From the NCBI GenBank assembly GCA_039978075.1, contig JBDWCA010000003.1, positions 62,001-126,000 of the forward strand: a stretch of DNA of 64,000 nucleotides, read 5' to 3'. The notes beneath the pieces were generated by a model. That model was not told the DNA's origin and did not search any database. It saw nothing but the letters and a program-made list of their open reading frames with translations. Both the position numbers and the translations under genes were made by a program. Shown in pieces: positions 1-6,419 of this stretch (within the stretch, counting starts at the first letter, position 1; the number at the start of each line of letters is the position of its first letter). This stretch comes from Anderseniella sp039978075 (lineage in GTDB: Bacteria > Pseudomonadota > Alphaproteobacteria > Rhizobiales > Aestuariivirgaceae).

Positions 1-329
1 TCGATCTCATCCTTGAGCAGAACAGCAAGATCAACCGAGACCCGAGCCAGTTCTGCAGAATTCTCCTGCTGCTTCGCCCTTTTTTTTCCCGTCGCAGTGA
101 CTTCCGCATGGCTCTCAATCAACCGGTCAAAATTGTCCTGACCAGGATGGGATCCGAGTTGCGCAATGATCTGCTGCAAGGTCTCCGGCGAAGCATCTTC
201 ATAAAGGTCGTAGAGAAACTCGTAGTTGCGTGGCAATGGGGCCAGACCCAGTTGCTGGAGTGTTTTCATGACACTGTCAGCATTGCTGTCGGTCATTGAG
301 GTTCTTACAGTTTCCGCTGCTGGAGCCAT
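1..329 (-). CDS. GGDEF-type signalling protein, N-terminal part (cut by window edge)
   Basis: Only about 109 N-terminal codons are inside the window; the gene runs off the left edge. Reading from the ATG at 327-329 (alternative ATG at 294-296), the product has a short polar leader and then a segment around PLPRNYEFLYDLYED. This resembles the helical N-terminal module seen before GGDEF domains in alphaproteobacterial diguanylate cyclases (family knowledge). The GGDEF catalytic domain itself is not visible, so the enzymatic call is inference. Neither start has a strong ribosome binding site. Confidence 0.55.
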   Translation of the reverse strand, partial: MAPAAETVRTSMTDSNADSVMKTLQQLGLAPLPRNYEFLYDLYEDASPETLQQIIAQLGSHPGQDNFDRLIESHAEVTATGKKRAKQQENSAELARVSVDLAVLLKDEI

Positions 330-475
330 GTAATTCGTCTCACTAGTGAAATGGTACCACCCCCGGTCTCACTGGTTCGCAAATGAGACCCCCATAGCCG
401 CGATAGCTGATCCACCTTGAGCGAACCTTACCATTAATTGCGCGCATGGCTTGCAAATGCAGAAAATCGTTCGAC

Positions 476-922
476 CTAGCGGCGAGCGTTCTTGTAGGCC
501 TCGTCAATCAGGCTGTTGGCAACAGACAGTCGGGCGGACGACCGTTCACGAGAGGCCGCGCTGGCACGATCGGGATGATTGTCCAGGGCAAACCTTCGAC
601 GAAGGCGATTGAGGTCTGCGCGGGTTGGCCGGCCTTTCAATGCCTGCGTTAACTGCTGCAAGGTCATGGCGGCATTCGCAGCAGGTTTGGGTTCATCATT
701 ACAGGTGTCTTCAACAACCTCGGTCGGCTTTTCGGTCGTGTCCATCACATAGCCACCATTGGTTGAATACCTGGATGCACCCTGAATTCGTGGCTCATGG
801 CTGGCAGCAGACGCAGCCTTGAGCTGGTTCGCTGTGCGATTGTGGCTACCCGACGATTTTTGATCGTCGCGTTTACTGAACAGTATGCTGTCCAGTATTC
901 TCCTGAAGCCGTGATTGTGCAT
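476..922 (-). CDS. J-domain (DnaJ-like) protein
   Basis: About 148 aa from the first ATG (the frame stays open to a TTG at 940). The first ~90 residues are polar and low complexity. The C-terminal ~60 residues look like a J domain: a helix rich in Arg (RADLNRLRRRFALD), the diagnostic HPD tripeptide in NHPDRAS, and a final helix NSLIDEAYKNA. J domains stimulate the ATPase of a DnaK-type Hsp70; the partner here is unknown. The gene lies in the chromosomal flank immediately outside the island boundary. A later start at 745 (MDTTEKP) would remove the low-complexity N-terminus and cannot be excluded. Confidence 0.7.
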   Translation of the reverse strand: MHNHGFRRILDSILFSKRDDQKSSGSHNRTANQLKAASAASHEPRIQGASRYSTNGGYVMDTTEKPTEVVEDTCNDEPKPAANAAMTLQQLTQALKGRPTRADLNRLRRRFALDNHPDRASAASRERSSARLSVANSLIDEAYKNARR

Positions 923-1072
923 TTCGTACCGTGGGTGCAATTCAAAAAAACTATTTTACGCACGACTGGTAAATATTGTCTGCCACTGCCGATGGGCTTC
1001 AGCCCGCTGCCTTACGATGAATTTCCTGATTGGCAAAAAACAATTCCCGGTTCGGTCAAATCCCGGTCGATG

Positions 1073-1086
1073 TGGTGCGGACGGCG
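1073..1086. repeat. attL: distal copy of the 14-bp attachment core
   Basis: TGGTGCGGACGGCG matches the tRNA-Leu 3' end, including the complement of CCA, at 17222-17235. Identity continues imperfectly for about 9 more bases (a shared TTGAA at 1091-1095 and 17240-17244), which is expected where recombination replaced the original tRNA end. Confidence 0.85.
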
Positions 1087-1193
1087 TGCATTGAATTGAT
1101 GCCCCTGCATCTCTCATATGGCCTCTTAAATATTGATATTGAACAGTATTACCTGACCTAACTATCTCTTTCTGTCTTGTCACCCCTCCCTAC

Positions 1194-1226
1194 ATCCCCC
1201 ATAGTGTGGGGGATATTTTGGGGGAT
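1194..1226. repeat. Left arm-type repeats of the integrase (TGGGGGAT units)
   Basis: There are two direct copies of TGGGGGAT (1207-1214, 1219-1226) and one inverted copy (1194-1201) just upstream of the integrase start. The 20-bp block 1207-1226 is repeated exactly at 17146-17165 near the other end. Paired copies at both ends of an element are the usual arrangement of arm-type sites bound by tyrosine recombinases. Overlap with the integrase promoter suggests autoregulation (inference). Confidence 0.65.
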
Positions 1227-1233
1227 TAAGAGG

Positions 1234-2421
1234 ATGAGTAAACTCACTGCTATAGAAGTTAAGAACGCAAGTCCAGGTAAGCACGAGGATGGCTTGGGCC
1301 TTCGCCTCGTCAAGCGGGCTGATGGCGGCGGGCAATGGGTACTGCGGATTACAGTTCACGGTCGGCGGCGGGAAATGGGACTCGGCGGAATGCGTAGGGT
1401 ATCTCTAGCGGATGCCCGCGAGCTTGCCGCCGAGTACAGAAGCCTTGCCGCAAAAGGCATTGATCCCATAAAATACCGGGAGCATGAGAAGCGTGAAGCT
1501 GCAAGAGGTTTGCATCTCTTGGCGGATGTTTCCAAAGATGCGTTTGAAAGCCGCAAGGCAGAACTAAAGGGTGATGGTAAGGCTGGCCGCTGGTTCAGTC
1601 CGCTGGAATTGCACGTCCTTCCAAAGCTGGGCCGAGTGCCAATTATTGAAATTGACCAGCGAGACATTCGTGATGTTCTCGCGCCCATTTGGCACTCCAA
1701 AGCAGCAACAGCCAAAAAAGCTGCTGATCGTCTCAACGTTGTGATGAAGCACGCTGCGGCGCTCGGTCTGAATATCGATTTGCAAGCTGTCGACAAGGCG
1801 AAAGCATTGCTCGGCCGCCAGCGCCACACGGTGCAATCAATTCCAAGTTTGCCATGGCAGGAAGTTCCAAGCTTCTATGCGACGATTGAAGAGCCGACGA
1901 TTGCCAACCTCGCCCTTAGGTTGCTGATACTGACAGGTGTGCGGTCGCGGCCAATACGTTTCTTGAGGCTGGATGAAATCGACGGAAGCGTCTGGACTAT
2001 TCCTGCAATGAATATGAAGGCGCGCGTCGGTGCAGCTGAAGATTTTCGCGTTCCGCTTTCTGCGGAGGCCCAACGAGTTATTGAACTGGCTCGTCCGTTT
2101 GAGCGGGATGGCTACCTGTTCCCATCCGTGCGCAAAGGCGTCATAAGCGATGCAACCATGTCACGACTGATGGAACGGCGTGGAATGGACGCTCGGCCCC
2201 ACGGCTTTAGAACAAGCCTGCGCACTTGGCTTGCGGAGGTCACTGACGCTCCTCACGAAGTTGCGGAGGCAATGCTAGCGCATCTGACGGACAGCAAGGT
2301 GGTTCGGGCTTACCGGCGGACTGACTATGTTGATCGCCGGAAAGTACTCTTGGAACGATGGGCAAACCATGTAACCGGCAAGGCTGGGAACGTTCTCAGC
2401 CTAGTGCCGAACAACGCGTGA
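1234..2421 (+). CDS. P4-type tyrosine recombinase / integrase
   Basis: About 395 aa from the ATG at 1234 (MSKLTAIEVKNASPG). An upstream TTG at 1177 would extend the protein across the arm-site repeats and is unlikely. Residues ~1-85 form the DUF4102-like arm-binding domain typical of P4 integrases (LVKRADGGGQWVLR, MGLGGMRRVSLADAR). A helical core-binding region follows, then the catalytic domain from ~200. The catalytic signature is visible: Arg in LTGVRSRP, HGFR (HxxR), LAH, and the nucleophile Tyr near residue 360 in RAYRRTDY. It should catalyse island integration and excision at the tRNA-Leu 3' end. The gene appears full length. Confidence 0.95.
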   Translation: MSKLTAIEVKNASPGKHEDGLGLRLVKRADGGGQWVLRITVHGRRREMGLGGMRRVSLADARELAAEYRSLAAKGIDPIKYREHEKREAARGLHLLADVSKDAFESRKAELKGDGKAGRWFSPLELHVLPKLGRVPIIEIDQRDIRDVLAPIWHSKAATAKKAADRLNVVMKHAAALGLNIDLQAVDKAKALLGRQRHTVQSIPSLPWQEVPSFYATIEEPTIANLALRLLILTGVRSRPIRFLRLDEIDGSVWTIPAMNMKARVGAAEDFRVPLSAEAQRVIELARPFERDGYLFPSVRKGVISDATMSRLMERRGMDARPHGFRTSLRTWLAEVTDAPHEVAEAMLAHLTDSKVVRAYRRTDYVDRRKVLLERWANHVTGKAGNVLSLVPNNA

Positions 2422-2637
2422 GGCTCCAGGGCAATACTGGCCGAATGCCTTCATGCCAGATTGGCAATCGGCAAGATAGATCACAAGTTGAATAGTTCCG
2501 CTCCCTCGGCGGTTGCAAGAGCCTACAATCAGTCGGAGTATATTTCGCAGCAGGCTACAGCCCTTGATCGTTGGGCCAAACTTTTCGTGAAATGAAAACT
2601 GAAATAGAGGTCTTCACAATCCAACCCTGAGTGCGAC

Positions 2638-3369
2638 ATGCAAGACAGTGATGACGCTAGCGATGAGCCCGCTAGCACAGATACGGACATTAACCTTTTC
2701 CCCTTCATGGATGAAGTGAAGGGTGCTCTAGCTGATTTGCAAATTCCAGGCGGTCCGAAACTGGAATCTGATCATAGCTCGGAAATTCTTGGGTTGTATC
2801 TGGACAACTTGCAAGGGCTAGGAACCCTTGTTTTTGAGAGCAAAGGTCAGGCCGCAAAGGCTCGAAGGGCATTGGAAAAATGTACGGACAAGTCCAACCG
2901 TCTGGTTGCGGAACTACGAACCCTCAAGCGCGCGTCACCTGATACGATCGAGAGATTGGATCGCTTTGCCGGGATCGCCTCCGCAGTTCACATTCAATGT
3001 CGAGATGATGACTCCATTTTGGATCCAGAGCTAACGCTTCCGATTGGTAAGTTCACTCTCCTGCTCAACAAGATTCTCTCGCTCGAGCTGGATCGGGTTG
3101 AGCGGTATATGGAAGGTAAGTGGCCGGGCAGCGGGAGGGGAGCTGAGTTGTTTCCGCGCGAAATCGCCTTATGTGTGGCGAAGATCTACATGGATTTGCG
3201 CGACGGGGAACGGCCCACGTTCGGCCGGGATGGGGCGCACGGCGCGAAACCTGCTACCCCATACACACGTGCGGTGGACCGCATCTTCAAGGCACTCGAC
3301 ATCAAGATTAGGTTTCGCAAGCCTTGTGAGCATGTCTGCGAGAGCCTCGATGAGTTGTTGAGAAGTTGA
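2638..3369 (+). CDS. Hypothetical island cargo protein, 243 aa
   Basis: Not recognised. The N-terminus is acidic and Ser/Asp-rich (residues 1-20), followed by a mostly helical soluble protein with a Lys/Arg-rich helical stretch at ~75-105 (SKGQAAKARRALEKC...LVAELRTLKRA). No signal peptide or membrane segment. The start ATG at 2638 has only a weak GAG-type ribosome binding site. The next gene begins 26 bp downstream of its stop, so the two form a likely pair between the integrase and the excisionase, a position that often carries variable cargo. Confidence 0.65.
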   Translation: MQDSDDASDEPASTDTDINLFPFMDEVKGALADLQIPGGPKLESDHSSEILGLYLDNLQGLGTLVFESKGQAAKARRALEKCTDKSNRLVAELRTLKRASPDTIERLDRFAGIASAVHIQCRDDDSILDPELTLPIGKFTLLLNKILSLELDRVERYMEGKWPGSGRGAELFPREIALCVAKIYMDLRDGERPTFGRDGAHGAKPATPYTRAVDRIFKALDIKIRFRKPCEHVCESLDELLRS

Positions 3370-3395
3370 CCGTTAGAGATAAGGGACTCGAAAAA

Positions 3396-4298
3396 ATGAG
3401 CCAGCCCAACGATTACGAAGTTTTCCTTCAAACTTGGAAACCGGGAGAAATGCTGCAGCATGTTACCTTGCCGCAATATTTGAGTGATCGTATGGCACTC
3501 GACAGAATTTTGAATGACGGTACTGGCGAAGCATCATTAACTCGCACCCCTTTTGTTCCAGGTCCAAAGGTCATGGCCGAGAATGAACTTGTCCTTCGGG
3601 CTTTGCACTTCTTCGAAAACCATCAAAAGGAATGGGCTAAGGAGTTCAAAGATTTTGTACTGAGTAGGGGGATACCTGTGAAAAAGTTGAACACATTTAT
3701 AGCCAGCTTTGCGAAGTCATGGGTCGATGGCAGGGTGCGGCGGCAAGACTCTCCAGAGATGCTATCTATCAAGGCGTCAATCCGCGATTTCGACAAATTC
3801 TGTAACTCTGCCAATTCCCGGCTCTACGTAATCAATTCGGTAGATGCCAATATCGATCCGCTCTTCACCCCGACAGAAATGGCCACAATCTTCCAGGCTA
3901 ATTACGGTCTCTTGGAAGCATATATGCCTGACTACGTTGATCATCTCGACGGTGAAGGCCCAGACTCACTAAACGAGCTATATGTGCGTCGGGGCGTCTA
4001 TATGCCACAAATTGATAAGTTTCGTCGAGAACTCCACTATCTCAGCTCCTATTCGATCACTCTCGGTCCGGTGGAACAATTCGCCCAAACTTGGACTCCC
4101 GAAACACGCGACAGAGGTGTCCCCTCAATCTTTTCAGCACCCTTAGCAGCGGTTCAGGACCGGGTTGTCGCTTTCGCCCCGTTCATTGAAGGCATGAACC
4201 TGAGCCAAATAGAATTGGTAATCGCACCTCCTGTCGAGAAGGTTTTCCTAAGACACGACGGGGAACACGGCGGGATCCACGAGTTTAGCTTCCTCTGA
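3396..4298 (+). CDS. Hypothetical island cargo protein, 300 aa
   Basis: Not recognised. I chose the ATG at 3396 (MSQPNDYEVFL), preceded by AAGGGA; an in-frame TTG at 3366 would overlap the upstream gene. The protein is soluble, with aromatic-rich helices (LALHFFENHQKEW-like segment near residue 70, FAKSWVDGRVRR near 115) and a C-terminus rich in Val, Ile and His. No transmembrane segment, P-loop or nuclease motif is evident. It is probably co-transcribed with the gene ending at 3369. Function unknown. Confidence 0.65.
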   Translation: MSQPNDYEVFLQTWKPGEMLQHVTLPQYLSDRMALDRILNDGTGEASLTRTPFVPGPKVMAENELVLRALHFFENHQKEWAKEFKDFVLSRGIPVKKLNTFIASFAKSWVDGRVRRQDSPEMLSIKASIRDFDKFCNSANSRLYVINSVDANIDPLFTPTEMATIFQANYGLLEAYMPDYVDHLDGEGPDSLNELYVRRGVYMPQIDKFRRELHYLSSYSITLGPVEQFAQTWTPETRDRGVPSIFSAPLAAVQDRVVAFAPFIEGMNLSQIELVIAPPVEKVFLRHDGEHGGIHEFSFL

Positions 4299-4499
4299 GC
4301 ATACTTCTGCTGGTCGGTTGAAATTGTTGCCCTTTATAGTCAGACGGATATTTTTTGCGCCCACAATCAAACAGCGTGCGCACAAATTCACAATAATCGT
4401 TGCATTTGTGGTCGTGGTAGCGCGGCCCCACCAAGCACATGTTCGGTCCATCGCGATGCGTCCCGTTGCGTCGCGGATTAACAAATAAAGGAAATCAAC

Positions 4500-4742
4500 A
4501 TGACCGAACATATGCCAACCAACAGACTAATGACCGCTTCAGAAGTGGCTGCGGAACTTAAGCTCGGCAACAGCACAATTTGGCGGAAGGTGAAGCAGGG
4601 CCATTTACCTCCTCCAATCAAGATTGGCGGATCCACCAGATGGCTTCGCCAAGAAATCGAAATCCACATTGCCAAGCTGACAGATCAGCGCGACGCGCCA
4701 GAAATCCAGAGTGTTGGCAACGGTGAACGGGGAGAAAGCTAA
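4500..4742 (+). CDS. AlpA-family excisionase / transcriptional regulator
   Basis: 80 aa. Residues ~11-60 form the MerR-like winged helix of the AlpA family: TASEVAAELKLGNSTIWR, then KQGHLPPPIKIGG and STRWLRQEIEIHI. AlpA-type proteins regulate integrase expression or act as directionality factors in P4-like elements (family knowledge). A good ribosome binding site (AAAGGAAATC) precedes the start. The stop overlaps the next ATG by one base, making an operon alpA-4742-4996. Confidence 0.88.
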   Translation: MTEHMPTNRLMTASEVAAELKLGNSTIWRKVKQGHLPPPIKIGGSTRWLRQEIEIHIAKLTDQRDAPEIQSVGNGERGES

Positions 4743-4999
4743 TGACAAAGTCCTGTTCAAACTGCGCCCGATACATTGATCTAGGAAGGCCAATAACCAA
4801 GGAAATCACATTCCGCGGCGTTTGCACACTTGATGCTGAAGCGCTTGAAACCACTGGGATTTTGCGGAAATGGATGTCTCGTCCCAACCAACAGAGGTTC
4901 CGCAACATGTTGCTCACTGCTATGCATCCGTTCGACCTCTGCGTTTATTGGAGGGCGGTAGATTCCAAAAATAGACCCGATCGAGACACGGAGTCGTGA
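4742..4999 (+). CDS. Small Cys-containing hypothetical protein, 85 aa
   Basis: Translationally coupled to the AlpA gene (TAATG) and overlapping the helicase start by 4 bases. It has an N-terminal CSNC pair (residues 5-8) and two further Cys at ~28 and ~67, a pattern that could bind a metal. It also has basic and aromatic residues (RKWMSRPNQQRFR). Not recognised. Its place in an excisionase-helicase operon suggests a replication accessory role, which is inference only. Confidence 0.6.
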   Translation: MTKSCSNCARYIDLGRPITKEITFRGVCTLDAEALETTGILRKWMSRPNQQRFRNMLLTAMHPFDLCVYWRAVDSKNRPDRDTES

Positions 5000-6057
5000 A
5001 CGCCTCCAAGAAAATAAGATCTGGTAAAGTGTTTGAGTTGCTTTCGCCTGCCGACATCGAGGCACTTCCTGAGCTAGAGTACCTAATCCAGGGCATGTTG
5101 CCGTTTCCATCGTTGGGGGTCCTTGTTGGATCCCCAACGGCTGGGAAGTCGTTCATGGCGTTGTCGATGGCTCTCGCTGTTGCCAGCGGCCTGGAATGGC
5201 TCGGACGCAAAACTATACAGCGCCCGGTATTGTATGTTGCGGCAGAGGGCGTCCTGGGAATGAAGCTGCGTCTTCAGGCATACCGTGAACGGTTTGGGCT
5301 AGACGATACCAATGTACGGTTCATCGCGGAACCGTTTGATGTTCGCAACGAAAGCGAAGTGCGGGCGGTTCTGGATGCGATAGCCGCTGCAAAATTCCAA
5401 CCCAACCTGATTATCATAGATACTCTCGCCCGGGTTGCTGTGGGCGCTGATGAGAATAGCGCCAAGGATATGGGCCAGGTTGTCGATGGACTCGAACGGA
5501 TGAAACGTGAGACCGGTGCGGCGTTACTGGTAGTCCATCACACACGTAAAAATGACCTCGTCGAGCGCGGCTCAAGTGCCCTGCGGGGTGCGGCTGACGT
5601 CATGATCTCCTGTGAAAAAGCCGAAGGCAGCGATGGAACACTAGGTGCCAATTTGAAGTGCGAGAAAATGAAGGATGATGAGCCTTTTAAGGACATAGGA
5701 GTGGCGCTGGAAAAAGTTGAATTGTCGAATGGCAAAAGCTCATTGGTTGTGGCAGGCACCCAAACAATTCACAAGGCGAGCTCGGAACACGGAAAAAAGA
5801 TCCTGGAAATTCTTCAAAATAAGTTTGATCAAAACGGCGCCAGTCATAAGGAACTTAAAGAGGCATTTGTTTCGAGTGGAGCCGGGCAAGACTCAACATT
5901 TGCACGCGCACTCAGAGAGTTGAGAGGTTCGGATCGAATGATTGTCGACAAGGTTGATGGTAAAGCTCGGTACATTGCGGTCCCTGAGGACATTGTTGGC
6001 GAAGCGGGCCGAAAGCGGATTCGAGAATTGTTTGCAGAAGTCAGAAACCAGCAATAA
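4996..6057 (+). CDS. RepA-like hexameric AAA helicase / replication protein
   Basis: 353 aa, starting at a GTG (4996-4998) coupled to the previous stop. Walker A GSPTAGKS lies at residues 45-52, Walker B is in PNLIIIDTLARV, and RecA-fold motifs LLVVHHTRKN and SSALRGAADVMI follow. This places it in the AAA_25/RepA family of plasmid and island replicative helicases. The C-terminal ~90 residues look like a winged helix (SHKELKEAFVSSG, STFARALREL). It may support episomal replication of the excised island. A candidate origin-like repeat cluster lies at 9449-9542. Confidence 0.85.
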   Translation: MNASKKIRSGKVFELLSPADIEALPELEYLIQGMLPFPSLGVLVGSPTAGKSFMALSMALAVASGLEWLGRKTIQRPVLYVAAEGVLGMKLRLQAYRERFGLDDTNVRFIAEPFDVRNESEVRAVLDAIAAAKFQPNLIIIDTLARVAVGADENSAKDMGQVVDGLERMKRETGAALLVVHHTRKNDLVERGSSALRGAADVMISCEKAEGSDGTLGANLKCEKMKDDEPFKDIGVALEKVELSNGKSSLVVAGTQTIHKASSEHGKKILEILQNKFDQNGASHKELKEAFVSSGAGQDSTFARALRELRGSDRMIVDKVDGKARYIAVPEDIVGEAGRKRIRELFAEVRNQQ

Positions 6058-6087
6058 AAAGCAGGCTCCAGGCAAGCGGAGAAAATG

Positions 6088-6349
6088 ATGCTAGACATTG
6101 AAGCGGCACTTAACTCGATCAGCGGTGAACACCGGCAGGCGCTGGACTGGTTTTGTGTGCAGTTGCACTGACCAACGTGCGGAAAGACTTCCAACTTGGT
6201 TAGGCTGAAGATACCCGTGAGAAGATGCTTGCCGAAGTTGTTCGAAGGCGTGGCCAATTGCAGTTTCGCAAGGAGCTAATTGCTGCTTACGATGTGGCCG
6301 TTGTGCAATCACCGGATGCGATGCTGTGGAGGCACTGGAACCACCCTGA
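6088..6349 (+). pseudogene. HNH endonuclease remnant, frameshifted and deleted
   Basis: Three fragments of one family are readable. From the ATG at 6088, a start MLDIEAALNSISGEHRQALDWF, then stop; next EKMLAEVVRRRGQLQFRKEL in the frame ending near 6290; then, two bases out of phase, RCGRCAITGCDAVEALEPP ending at TGA 6347. Together these match the order of HNH proteins in which a helical start precedes FR..L...Y..RCAITGC..(A)LEAAH. The His-containing core has been lost. It sits between the helicase and the large NTPase gene and is probably a decayed restriction-type nuclease. Confidence 0.6.
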
Positions 6350-6419
6350 CAATCGCCGGTTTGACATGCGAAGTGTGCGAGATGGTGTCCTAAACACTTG
6401 CAGAACTGAAAGGAGCAAA

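Noticed and set aside
1177..1233. Longer integrase start (TTG)
   Set aside because: Would translate through the arm-site repeats; ATG 1234 matches the usual MSKLTA start.
6225..6419. 65 extra N-terminal codons of the NTPase ORF
   Set aside because: They correspond to the decayed HNH fragment; a good ribosome binding site sits before ATG 6420.
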